From Polyangiaceae bacterium UTPRO1 (GTDB lineage Bacteria; Desulfobacterota; Binatia; UTPRO1), in contig MWST01000012.1 of assembly GCA_002050235.1 (NCBI GenBank), positions 17,181 to 81,180 on the forward strand: 64,000 nt of DNA, given 5' to 3'. Position numbers and translations under genes: made by a program. The first letter of the stretch is position 1; each line of letters opens with the position of its first letter. The notes under the pieces were generated by a model. The model was not told the origin of the DNA and made no database searches. It saw only the letters and a list, made by a program, of their open reading frames with translations. Positions 46,824-56,200 of the stretch are shown piece after piece.

Positions 46824-48185
46824 ATGCTGCGAACTTCGGGTATAGCCGCACGCGCGGTGCTGTTCGTGGCGCTCGCCGCCGCGCTTGCCGGCGCCGCCTG
46901 CCGGCAGCGGCCGGCGGCGCCGCCGCCGCCGCGGCGCGTGGTCCTGCTGTCGATCGACACCCTCGTGCCGGCGCACCTCGGGTGCTACGGCTACGATCGT
47001 GCGACCTCGCCGCGGCTCGACGCGGTCGCCAGGACGGGCGTCGTCTTCGAGCGCGCCACTTCGCCGGCGCCGTGGACGCTGCCGGCACATGCCTCGATGC
47101 TGACGGGCCTCTACCCGAGCAGCCACGGGCTCCGCGATCACGACGTGACGCTCGCCGCCAACGTCGCCACCCTGGCCGACGTGCTGGCGGCGCACGGCTT
47201 CGCGACCGCCGCGGTCGTGAACTCGCACAACCTGAGTCCGCTCTTCGGGCTGCAGCGCGGCTTCCAGCAGTACGAGTACGTCAAGGAGGAAGTAGGGCGC
47301 CGGGAGCCGACGCGCGCCATCACCGACCGCGCCGTCGAATGGCTGGGGCAGCATCGCGACGACCGCTTCTTCCTCTTCGTCCACACCTACGACGTGCACA
47401 GCGATTACCGCTCGCTGCCGGAGTACGAACGCCGGTTCGTGCGCCCGTACGCGGGTCCGGCCGACGGCACGACGGCGCAGCTGCTTCGGGCGCGCACCGG
47501 GAAGCTCACTCTCGACGCTGCCGACATCGAGCACGTGCAGGACCTCTACGATGCCGGGATCCGGCAGTACGACGACGAGCTCGGCCGGCTGCTCGACGCT
47601 CTCGGCGACGATCCCGGGACGATGCTGATCATCACCTCGGATCACGGCGAGGAGTTCGGCGAGCACGGCGGATTCCTGCACGGCCGCACCCAGTTCGAGG
47701 AGGTCGTGCGCATCCCGCTGATCGTGCGCGGCGGCGGCGCGCCGGCGGGGTTGCGGGTCGCGACGACGGCGTCGCTGATCGACGTGATGCCGACCATCCT
47801 GGCCGCGGTCGGCGTGCCGGCGCCCGGAGCCCTCGATGGCGTCGATCTGGCGCCGCTCTGGCGCGGCGACGCGGACGCCATCGGCGAGCGCACGCTCTTC
47901 CACGAAGCCGACCACAACAACGCCGCGCCGGACGTGACGCGCGCCGTGCGCCACGACCGGGAGAAGCTGCACGTCGACCGGCTGACCGGAAGCGCGATGC
48001 TCTTCGATCTCGCCGCCGATCCCGGCGAGCGGCGGGACGTCGCGGCGGCGGAGCCGGCACGCGTCGGGACGCTCCGCGCCGCCCTGGAGGCGTTCGCGAA
48101 GACGCACACGGCAACGGGCGGCGGACCGGTGACGCTGACGCCCGAGCAGCTCGAGCGCCTGAAGAGCCTGGGCTACGTGCGCTGA
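46824..48185 (+). CDS. Sulfatase-like hydrolase lacking the formylglycine Cys
   Basis: A 453-residue lipoprotein-type (lipobox LAGAAC, Cys26) member of the alkaline-phosphatase superfamily. The first metal site LLSIDTL (Asp45), the core PWTLPAHASMLTGLYPSSHG, and the late metal motif TSDHGEEFGEHGG are intact. In true sulfatases the nucleophile is a Cys or Ser converted to formylglycine in C/S-x-P-x-R; here the equivalent residue is Thr85 (TLPAH), as in LtaS-type phosphotransferases and many uncharacterised bacterial paralogues. It may thus be a phosphodiesterase or transferase rather than a sulfatase. ATG 46824 was chosen; GTG 46806 is possible. Its end overlaps the convergent pabC gene by 13 bases. 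Confidence 0.85.
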   Translation: MLRTSGIAARAVLFVALAAALAGAACRQRPAAPPPPRRVVLLSIDTLVPAHLGCYGYDRATSPRLDAVARTGVVFERATSPAPWTLPAHASMLTGLYPSSHGLRDHDVTLAANVATLADVLAAHGFATAAVVNSHNLSPLFGLQRGFQQYEYVKEEVGRREPTRAITDRAVEWLGQHRDDRFFLFVHTYDVHSDYRSLPEYERRFVRPYAGPADGTTAQLLRARTGKLTLDAADIEHVQDLYDAGIRQYDDELGRLLDALGDDPGTMLIITSDHGEEFGEHGGFLHGRTQFEEVVRIPLIVRGGGAPAGLRVATTASLIDVMPTILAAVGVPAPGALDGVDLAPLWRGDADAIGERTLFHEADHNNAAPDVTRAVRHDREKLHVDRLTGSAMLFDLAADPGERRDVAAAEPARVGTLRAALEAFAKTHTATGGGPVTLTPEQLERLKSLGYVR

Positions 48186-49090
48186 GCTCGCGTCCGCGGC
48201 GCTCGCCGACGGCGTGGTTCGGCGAGCGCGCGGGCGACGTGGCGCCGGTACTCGATCTGGAGCGCGCGCGTGATCGGCCCCGGCGCGCCGTCGCCGACCC
48301 GCGTCCGCTCCACCCGGACCACCGGCAGCACCTCGATCGTCGAGGCCGTGAGCAGCACCTCGTCGGCGGCGAGGAGCGCCCGGCGTGTGAGGGGCTGCTC
48401 GCGCAGCGGAATGCCGAGGCGCTTCGCGAGCGTCGTCAGCACCTGGCGCGTCACGCCCGGGAGGATGCCGTGCAGGGGCGGCGTCAGCAGCCGGCCGCGC
48501 GCGACCGCGAAGACGTTGCTGGTGGTGCCTTCGAGGACGGTGTCGTCGGCGCCGAGATAGACGGCTTCCCACGCGCCGTGCCGGCGCGCGATCATCTTGC
48601 CGAGCACGGCCGGTAGATAGTGCAGCGTCTTGTGGCTCGGGAACGTCGCGGCGGCGAGGCGGAACGGAAAGAAGCAGATCTTGACGCCGCGGGCCTGGGC
48701 GTCGGGCAGCCGGGGATCGAGCGGGGTCGCGAGCATCATCACCGTCGGCGCGACGCGCTCCGGGGGGACGATGCCGAACGGACCGGGGCCGCGCGAGATC
48801 GTCAGCCGCACGGCGGCGTCGGTCGTAAGCAGGTCGTTGGCGCGCAGGACGCGCCGTACGCGCGGCTGCCAGTAGGCGGGCGCTGCCGCGAAGGGGATGC
48901 GGAACACGCGCGCCGAGCGCGCCAGTCGCCGCAGGTGCGGTGCCAGGCTGAACGGCCGGCCGCTATAGGTGCGCAGGGTCTCGAAGAGGCCGTCGCCGTA
49001 GACGAAGCCGCGGTCGAGGGCCGAGATGGTGGCGCGCCGCGCCGGCACGAGGCGGTCGTTCAGCAGCAGGACGAGATCGGCGGCGCTCAT
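48173..49090 (-). CDS. pabC: Aminodeoxychorismate lyase-like (PabC)
   Basis: A 305-residue fold-type IV PLP enzyme. DRGFVYGDGLFETLR (residues 26-40) and the PLP-binding Lys154 in SHKTLHYL identify it; EGTTSNVF and LTASTIEVLPV follow. Position directly after pabB, with ATGA overlap, indicates that it makes 4-aminobenzoate from aminodeoxychorismate in folate synthesis. D-amino-acid or branched-chain aminotransferases share the fold, so the pabB neighbour is the main argument. The tail is Arg-rich. Confidence 0.88.
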   Translation of the reverse strand: MSAADLVLLLNDRLVPARRATISALDRGFVYGDGLFETLRTYSGRPFSLAPHLRRLARSARVFRIPFAAAPAYWQPRVRRVLRANDLLTTDAAVRLTISRGPGPFGIVPPERVAPTVMMLATPLDPRLPDAQARGVKICFFPFRLAAATFPSHKTLHYLPAVLGKMIARRHGAWEAVYLGADDTVLEGTTSNVFAVARGRLLTPPLHGILPGVTRQVLTTLAKRLGIPLREQPLTRRALLAADEVLLTASTIEVLPVVRVERTRVGDGAPGPITRALQIEYRRHVARALAEPRRRRAPRTRAQRT

Positions 49091-50466
49091 CGCAGCGCTC
49101 GCTGCGCCGCGGCGCCGCCGCCGGCCCCGAGGGCGCGGAAGAACGCGGCGGCCTTGAGCTGCAGCTCGGCGTACTCGCGGTCGGCGCGCGAGTCGGCGAC
49201 GATGCCGCCGCCGGCGTGGTACGCGAGCGTGTCGCCGCGCGCCACCGCCGTGCGGATGGCGACGTTCAGGTCGCAGTCGCCGCTGGCGTCGATCCAGCCG
49301 ACGGCGCCGGTGTAGAAGCCGCGCGGCGCGCCCTCGATCTCGGCGATGATCTCCATGGCCCGGATCTTCGGGGCGCCGGTGATCGAACCGCTGGGAAACG
49401 TCGCCCGCAGGAGGTCGCTTGCCGCGACGCCGGGCCGGAGGCGCCCCGAGACCGTCGACACGAGGTGCTGCACGGTCGCGAAGGGGACGCGGGCGGCCAG
49501 GCGCTCGACGGCGACGCTGCCCGTGCGGCAGACGCGTCCGAGGTCGTTGCGCTCGAGATCGACGATCATCACGTGCTCGGCGCGCTCTTTCGGATCGCGC
49601 ACCAGATCGGCGGCGAACGCGGCATCGGCGGCCGCCGTGGCGCCGCGCGGGCGCGTGCCCTTGATCGGGCAGGTCGTGACGCGCTCGCCGCGGCGGCGCA
49701 GGAAGAGCTCCGGCGAGACCGAGAGCACGCGCTCGGGGCCGAGATCTATGTAGGCGCCGAAGGGGACGGCCTGTGCCGCGCGCAGCCGCCCGTAGACGTC
49801 GACGGCGGGGGCGGGGAGGCGGGTCTCGAAGCGGTCGGTAAGGTTCACCTGGTAGGCGTCGCCGGCCGCGATGTACTCCTGGATGCGCGCGACGCGCGCC
49901 GCATAAGCCTCGGCGTCGAGTCCGGCGGTGACGGCGGCTGCCTGCACGGGCAGGACGAGCGTGCGCGGGCCGCGCGCAGCGGCGGCCGCGGCCTCGTCGA
50001 TCTCGGCGGCGATCGCGGCGAGGGCGCGGGCGTCGCAGTGCCAGCTCGCCAGCCGCCAGCGCCGCCGGCGATGATCGTAGGCGAGCGCCCAGTCGTAGAC
50101 GCCGCCGGCGAGTCGCGGCGCGTCGGCGGCCTCGCCGGGCACCGGCGCCGCGGGCTCGCTGGCATGACGCGCTTCGTAGGCGAGCGCCACCACGACGCCG
50201 CCGGCGAACGGTACTGCCCGCCGCCGCGCCGCGGTGCGCAGTGCCGGCGGCGCCGCGGCGAGCAGCGCGTCGAGCGTCGCCAGCGGCGCATCCGGAGCCT
50301 CCGCCGCAGTGACGCGGAATTGCATCCGCGGACGGAAACCCATACACGACACCCACTCACCTCCCCAGGGCTGTCCGGCGTCGATGAAGAAAGGCCGCTC
50401 CTTGCTGGCGAGCACGCGAAAGAGCGACCACGGTTCGCAATCGAGCGGCAGCTCGCGGACGTTCAT
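49087..50466 (-). CDS. pabB: Aminodeoxychorismate synthase component I
   Basis: A 459-residue chorismate-binding enzyme that aminates chorismate for folate synthesis. The diagnostic motif PIKGTRPRG carries the Lys found in PabB (TrpE has Ala there). Also present are EHVMIVDLERNDLGRVC, FPSGSITGAPKIRAMEII and GGGIVADSRADREYAEL. The glutamine amidotransferase subunit PabA/TrpG is not in the window, so ammonia is supplied by a protein encoded elsewhere. ATG 50466 follows a GAGGG ribosome-binding site; ATG 50481 is an alternative. It is first in the pabB-pabC operon and diverges from the HtrA-like gene. Confidence 0.92.
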   Translation of the reverse strand: MNVRELPLDCEPWSLFRVLASKERPFFIDAGQPWGGEWVSCMGFRPRMQFRVTAAEAPDAPLATLDALLAAAPPALRTAARRRAVPFAGGVVVALAYEARHASEPAAPVPGEAADAPRLAGGVYDWALAYDHRRRRWRLASWHCDARALAAIAAEIDEAAAAAARGPRTLVLPVQAAAVTAGLDAEAYAARVARIQEYIAAGDAYQVNLTDRFETRLPAPAVDVYGRLRAAQAVPFGAYIDLGPERVLSVSPELFLRRRGERVTTCPIKGTRPRGATAAADAAFAADLVRDPKERAEHVMIVDLERNDLGRVCRTGSVAVERLAARVPFATVQHLVSTVSGRLRPGVAASDLLRATFPSGSITGAPKIRAMEIIAEIEGAPRGFYTGAVGWIDASGDCDLNVAIRTAVARGDTLAYHAGGGIVADSRADREYAELQLKAAAFFRALGAGGGAAAQRALR

Positions 50467-50535
50467 GGGTGCCCTCGTCATAGAGAGCGTGGTCGGCTGC
50501 CGCAAGGCGCCGGCGCGCGCGGAGCGCCGGCGCGC

Positions 50536-51438
50536 ATGAACGCCTCGGTCCGGTTGCTCGAGCGTACCCTCCCGGCGACGGTGCACCTGCGTGCGGCGGT
50601 CCCGGAGGCGCACCCGTCGGCGAGCGTGCTCGGTACCGACCGCTCCGGCAGCGGCGCCCTGATCGACGAGAGCGGGCTCATCGTCACGGTGAACTACATC
50701 GTTCTCGGCAGCCGCGACGTACGCGTCACCACGTTCGACGGGCGCGAGGTCGCGGCCGAGGTGGTGGCGCAGGACTTTGCCTCCGGCATCGCCATCGTGC
50801 GGGCGGCGGGCGGCGGCTTCCAGGCGCTGCCGGTCGCCGACGGCTCGTCGCCGCTCGCGGTCGGCGACGACGCTTTCATCGTCGCCAGCGTCGGCGATGC
50901 CGCCCGGCGTGCCAGCTCGGGCGGCATCACCGCCCTCGAGCACTTCGATGCCAACTGGGAGTACACGCTCGAGCGCGCCATCTTGTCGTCGGCGATGAAT
51001 CCCGGCCTCGCCGGCGGGCCGCTCGTCGATCGCCACGGCCGCGTCGCCGGCGTGGTGTCGCTCAACATGAACGACATCGGCCGCTTCTCGCTTGCGATCC
51101 CGATCGAGCACTACGCCGGCCACCGCGAGGAGCTCCTGCGCCATGGCCGGCGCGTCACCAGGCCGTCGCGCGCCTGGATCGGACTCTTCTGCTACCTGCT
51201 GCACGGTCGCGTCGTCGTCGGCGGGCTCCTGGACGGCGGGCCGGCCGCCGCCGCCGGGCTCGCGCCCGGCGACCTCGTGCTCGCGGTCGGCGACCAGGCG
51301 GTGCGGACGCGGCGCGAGCTCTACGAGCGGCTCTGGGATCACCGCGCCGGCGAGGAGGTGCGGCTGCGCGTCTACCGCGACGGCGGGCCGACGACGGTGC
51401 TCGTGCGCAGCGTCGACGTCGATGAGTTCTTCGCATGA
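50536..51438 (+). CDS. HtrA-like PDZ protein, catalytically dead (pseudoprotease)
   Basis: A 300-residue protein with the trypsin-like HtrA/DegP fold and one PDZ domain (about 210-295, GGPAAAAGLAPGDLVLAVGDQAV). All three catalytic residues are replaced: His by Tyr54 in IVTVNYIV, Asp by Gly84 in DFASGIAIV, and Ser by Ala159 in NPGLAGGPLVD (normal NPGNSGGPL). There is no signal peptide, so it is probably cytoplasmic. A non-catalytic scaffold or chaperone is therefore the best reading. Its stop overlaps the start of the ThDP decarboxylase as ATGA, implying that the two work together. Confidence 0.85.
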   Translation: MNASVRLLERTLPATVHLRAAVPEAHPSASVLGTDRSGSGALIDESGLIVTVNYIVLGSRDVRVTTFDGREVAAEVVAQDFASGIAIVRAAGGGFQALPVADGSSPLAVGDDAFIVASVGDAARRASSGGITALEHFDANWEYTLERAILSSAMNPGLAGGPLVDRHGRVAGVVSLNMNDIGRFSLAIPIEHYAGHREELLRHGRRVTRPSRAWIGLFCYLLHGRVVVGGLLDGGPAAAAGLAPGDLVLAVGDQAVRTRRELYERLWDHRAGEEVRLRVYRDGGPTTVLVRSVDVDEFFA

Positions 51439-53126
51439 AGGCGCGCATGCGCGTCGGCGACTTCCTGGTCGCCTATCTCCAGAAGATCGGCGTCGCGCAT
51501 CTCTTCGGCATCCCCGGCGATCTGGTCATCAACCTCTTCTTCAAGTTCGGCCGGCGGCGCGGCATGCGCATCGTGACGCTCTCGCACGAGCCGGGGGTCG
51601 GCTTCGCCGCCGACGGCTACGCGCGCGCCACCGGCCGGATCGGCGTCGTCTGCGTCACCTACGGCGCCGGCGGCTTCAACATGGTGAATCCGGTCGCCGG
51701 CTCGTTCTCGGAGCGGGTGCCGATCCTCGTCGTGAGCGGCGGTCCGGGCGCGGAAGAGCGCAAGCTCGGCCAGCTGATCCACCACCAGGCGAAGGAGATC
51801 GAGTCGCAGTACAAGATCTACGACGAGATCACCTGCGCCGCCGCGGTCCTCGACGATCCGCGGCGCCTCGCCGACGAAGTCGACCGGGTCGTACGCGCCG
51901 TCTGGCGCGAGCAGCGTCCGGGCTATCTCGAGATCCACCGCGACATGGTGGAGCGCGTGATCGAGGTGCCGGCGGCGATCCGGGAATGGGACGGCGGCCT
52001 CGAGTTCGCCCGCTCCGACGAGCGCCGGACCGCGGAGGCGGCGCGCGAGACGGCGGCGCGCTTCAACGGCGCGCGGAAGCCGGCGGTGATCGTCGGCATC
52101 GAGACCTTCCGCTACAAGCTGCAGCGCGACGTCGTGGCGCTCGTCGAGCGCATGGGGGCGCCGTGCATGACCACCGTGCTCGGCAAGGGCGCCTTCCCCA
52201 TGGATCACCCGCTGGCGATGGGCGTACACATCGGGCCTTTGAGCCCGCCGCCGATCCGCCGCCGCATCGACGAGGCGGACCTGGTGCTGAACCTCGGCAC
52301 GCTGCTCACCGACATGAACCTCGGGAGCCGGCCGCCGCAGATCACCCGCGACCGCTCCATCTGGGCGGCCGGGAACCGCGTCGACGTGAGCTGCCATACT
52401 TACACCGACGTCGGCATCCGCGATTTCGTCCGCGCCCTCCGGCGCCAGCGCTTGCGCCGTCGCCGCGAGACGGTCGCCTACGCCGACAACCTGAAGCCGG
52501 CGCGCGGTTCGCTCGCTCGCGCCGTCACCGTCGCCGACATGCTGCGCGAGGTGAATCGCTTCCTCGCCGGCAAGCGCGGGTGGGCGGTGATCGCCGAGTC
52601 CGGCGACATGCTCTTTGCCGGCCTCGACGTCCGCATCGGCAGGGGCGGCGCCTACCTCGCGCAAGGCTACTACGCGTCGATGGGGTTCGGGGTGCCGGGC
52701 GCGATCGGACTCGAGCTCGGCACCGGCAAGCGTCCGCTCGTGCTCTGCGGCGACGGCGCGTTCCAGATGACGGGCGTCGAGATCGCGCAGGCGGCGCGCT
52801 ACGGCCTGCGGCCGATCGTGGTGCTGATGAACAACGGCGGCTGGGGCATCTTCCGGCCGATCGCCGAGCGCGAGGATCTCCTGGCGATTCCCGACTGGCC
52901 CTATGCCGAGCTGGCGCGCGCCTGGGGCGGCGCCGGCTACGTCGCCTCGACGGTCGCCGAGCTCCGCGACGCCCTCGCCGACGCCGAACGCCAGAGCAGC
53001 TTCGCCCTCATCGAGGTGCGCGTCGATCCTCACGACCTGTCGCCGGTGAGCCGCAAGTACATCGAGGCCTCGGCGCGCAAGGCCGGGGTCGCCCGCGCGC
53101 GCCGCGACGACGCCGGGGCTCCCTGA
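51435..53126 (+). CDS. ThDP-dependent decarboxylase / acetolactate synthase family
   Basis: A 563-residue thiamine-diphosphate enzyme. The catalytic Glu52 lies in LSHEPGVGFAADGYAR. The ThDP/Mg motif runs from CGDGAFQMTGVEIAQAARYG to MNNGGWG (about residues 435-465), and the central domain (about 190-340) is present. The length and motifs fit pyruvate, indolepyruvate or phenylpyruvate decarboxylases (non-oxidative), rather than acetolactate synthase, though FAD binding cannot be excluded. Its start overlaps the pseudoprotease stop (ATGA). It lies 123 bases upstream of the molybdoenzyme operon, so it may act in the same pathway; the substrate is undetermined. Confidence 0.88.
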   Translation: MKARMRVGDFLVAYLQKIGVAHLFGIPGDLVINLFFKFGRRRGMRIVTLSHEPGVGFAADGYARATGRIGVVCVTYGAGGFNMVNPVAGSFSERVPILVVSGGPGAEERKLGQLIHHQAKEIESQYKIYDEITCAAAVLDDPRRLADEVDRVVRAVWREQRPGYLEIHRDMVERVIEVPAAIREWDGGLEFARSDERRTAEAARETAARFNGARKPAVIVGIETFRYKLQRDVVALVERMGAPCMTTVLGKGAFPMDHPLAMGVHIGPLSPPPIRRRIDEADLVLNLGTLLTDMNLGSRPPQITRDRSIWAAGNRVDVSCHTYTDVGIRDFVRALRRQRLRRRRETVAYADNLKPARGSLARAVTVADMLREVNRFLAGKRGWAVIAESGDMLFAGLDVRIGRGGAYLAQGYYASMGFGVPGAIGLELGTGKRPLVLCGDGAFQMTGVEIAQAARYGLRPIVVLMNNGGWGIFRPIAEREDLLAIPDWPYAELARAWGGAGYVASTVAELRDALADAERQSSFALIEVRVDPHDLSPVSRKYIEASARKAGVARARRDDAGAP

Positions 53127-53249
53127 CGCCGCCGCGCGCCGCGCTCTTCGCGCCGGCTTGCCGGAGCGAGCGGGGTGGCGTAGTTCGCTCGTCGCCGGCG
53201 CCGCGCCGCTCCTCGGCGTCGCCTGCGGGAAGGAAGGAGGGCAACGGCA

Positions 53250-56200
53250 ATGCGCTTCGACCCGGTTCTCCGACGGCGCGACTTCCTCCGCCTCGCCGCC
53301 CTCGCGGCCGCGAGCGCTTCCTCGGGCTGTTCGCTGCTGGTGCGCGCCGCCGGTCGCGGCGCACCCGCCGGCGCCGGAGCGATGCGGCGCCCGCCGCGGC
53401 TCGGCACCTGGGAGGATCTCTATCGCCAGCGCTGGAGCTGGGATGCGGTCGCCAAGGGCTCGCACGGCTGGCTCAACTGCCGTAGCGCCTGCAACTGGGA
53501 CCTCTACATCAAGGACGGTCTCGTCGTCCGCGAGGAGCAGACGGCGAACTACGAGGCGTCGGAGGCGGGGATCCCGGACTTCAATCCGCGCGGCTGCCAG
53601 AAGGGCGCCTGCTACACCGAGGTGATGTACGGGCCGAGCCGGCTCACCGTACCGCTCAAGCGGGTCGGCGAGCGCGGCAGCGGCAGATGGGAGCGCGTCT
53701 CGTGGGAGCAGGCGCTCGACGAGATCGCCGCCAAGCTCGTGAGCATCGCCGAGCGCCACGGCACCGACGCCATAGTCCACGATCTCGGTCCGCACTTCGA
53801 CCAGGGACCGACGACCGCCGTGCGCCCGCGCTTCTTCGGTTTTCTCGGCGCCTCGATGATGGACGACTGGGCCGAGATCGGCGACCTGAACGTCGGCGCG
53901 ACGATGACCTTCGGTTTTCCGCACATCGGCGGCAGCGCCGACGAGTGGTTCCTCTCCGACCATCTCGTCGTCTGGATGATGAATCCGGCGGTGACGCAGA
54001 TCCCCGACGCCCACTTCCTCTTCGAAGCCAAGTACGCGGGCGCCGAGCTCGTCGTCGTCGATCCGACGTACAGCGCCACGGCGACCCACGCCGACCTCTG
54101 GCTGCCGCTGCGTCCGGGCACCGACGCAGCGCTGGCGCTTGCGACCGCGCGCTACATCTGGGACGGCGGCTTCGCCGACCTCGACTACGTGCGCGAGCAG
54201 ACCGACCTGACGATGCTCGTGCGGCTGGACACCGGCCGCTTCCTCCGTGAGTCGGACGTCGCCGCCGAGGGTCATCCCGAGCGGCTCTACCTCTGGGACA
54301 CCGCGACCGGCCGCGCCGTGATCGCGCCCGGCTGCGCCGGTAACGCCGCCGACGGCAAGATCGCCCTCGGCCGGCTCCGGCCCGCCATCGCCGGACGCTT
54401 CAGCATGACGCTCGCCGACGGCGCCACGGTCGGCGTCGCGCCGGTCGGCGCGCTCCTGCGCGAGCATCTCGAACCCTGGACGCTCGACGAGGCGGCGCGC
54501 GTCACCGGTCTCTCGCGGGCGCAGGTGGAGCGCTTCGCCGACGACTTCGCGCGCGCCAGGCGGCCGATGGTGCTCTCGAGCTGGGGCTCGAACCGCTACC
54601 TGCACTCCGACCAGATGAATCGCGCCAAGATCCTCTGCCTGGCGCTCAAGGGCGCGATCGGCCGCCGCGGCGGCGGCTACCACAATACCGGCTGGGTAGG
54701 GATCGAAGGCTTCGACGGCGTCACCGCGGCCGCCGAGCACACCGGCCTGCGCGGACGCTTCGCGATCTTCGACCTCGTCGACAAGGGGCTTCTCTTCGAT
54801 CTGATCCTCGATCAGACGATGCGCCGCAAGAGCCGGGCGCAGGTCCAGTGGGAGCTCGGGCGCAACTACGAAGAGCGCAACGCCTGCATGGCCAACTCGG
54901 CATCCATGAACCTGGCGTATCAGGGCGTGCGCGACGACCTCGACCGCGAGCTCGCCGGCCTCTATCCGCGCCGCTTGAGCGAGTACGACGAGGAGTCGCG
55001 GGCGCACGGATGGATGCCGCGGCTGCCGCGCCACCAGCAGCCGCGCGCCTGGTTCACCGGCGGCAACAACTTCCTGCGCCGCACCAATCTCCCGCAGCGC
55101 GCGATCGCGACCATGTGGCCGGCGCTCGAGCTCATCGTCGACGTCAATCCGAAGCTCACTTTCACGGGCATGCACGCCGACTACCTGTTGCCGGCGGCGG
55201 GCTATTACGAGAAGCCGGGCTTCAAGTATCCGGTCGCCTACGTGCCCTACCTCCACTACTGCGACGAGGCGGTGCGGCCGATCGCCGACTCGAAGAACGA
55301 GTGGGAGATCTTCTCGCTCCTGGCCGAGCGCGTGCAAGCCGTGGCCCGCGCGCGCAATACGCCGATCCTCGACGGCTGCGGCAAGCGGCCCATCGACCTG
55401 AAGCGCATCGCCGAGAAGCTCTCGTTCCACGGCGCCTTTGGTCCGCAGGACGCGATGAAGGTGGCGCAGCGGATCCTCGACACCAGCACCTCGACCGCGG
55501 GCATGTCGGTCGCTGCGCTCAAGGAGACAGGCATCGCCAAGTACACCGGCACCGGCGCGGTCGGCGGCCAGCCGCAGCTCTTCAACGAGGATTGGAAGGG
55601 GCAGGGGGTGCTGCGGCCGGCGACGCTCTTCACCGAGAAGAAGTGGCGCTGGCCGACGCTCACCGGCCGCCAGCAGTTCTACATCGACCACGCCTGGTTC
55701 CTGGAGGCCGGCGAGGCCCTGCCGACGCACATCGAGAGCCCGAAGGCCGGCGGCGACCATCCGTTCCAGCTGGTCTCGTGCCACGCGCGCTGGAGCATCC
55801 ACAGCGTCTGGCGCGACGACCCCATGTTGCTCCGCCTCCAGCGCGGCGAGCCGCAGATCTACCTGAATCCGGGCGATGCGGCACGGCTGCGCGTCGCGGA
55901 CGGCGGCTGGGCCGAGCTCGCCAACGACTACGGCTCGGTGCTCATGCGGGCCAAGCACTCGACCATGGTGCGCCCCGGCATCGCCTACTACTTCCACGCC
56001 TGGGAGCCGCACCAGTTTCCCGCCCACAAGAGCTACAAGGAGATCACGCCCGGGCTCATGAACCCCATGCACTTCGCCGGCGGTGAAGGGCAGTTCGTGT
56101 GGCGCTTCGGGGTCTGGGCTCCGGGGACGCACGTGCAGGATACCCGCGTGTCGATCCGCCGCGGCGACCTGCGCGCCTGGCTCGCCCGCATGGAGAAGGA

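Noticed and set aside
49087..50466. Anthranilate synthase TrpE
   Set aside because: The PIKGT motif carries the PabB-type Lys and the next gene is pabC.
51372..56132. A 1586-codon minus-strand open frame antisense to the ThDP enzyme and molybdoenzyme
   Set aside because: Composition is Arg/Ala/Gly-rich shadow sequence; the opposite strand carries clear conserved motifs throughout.
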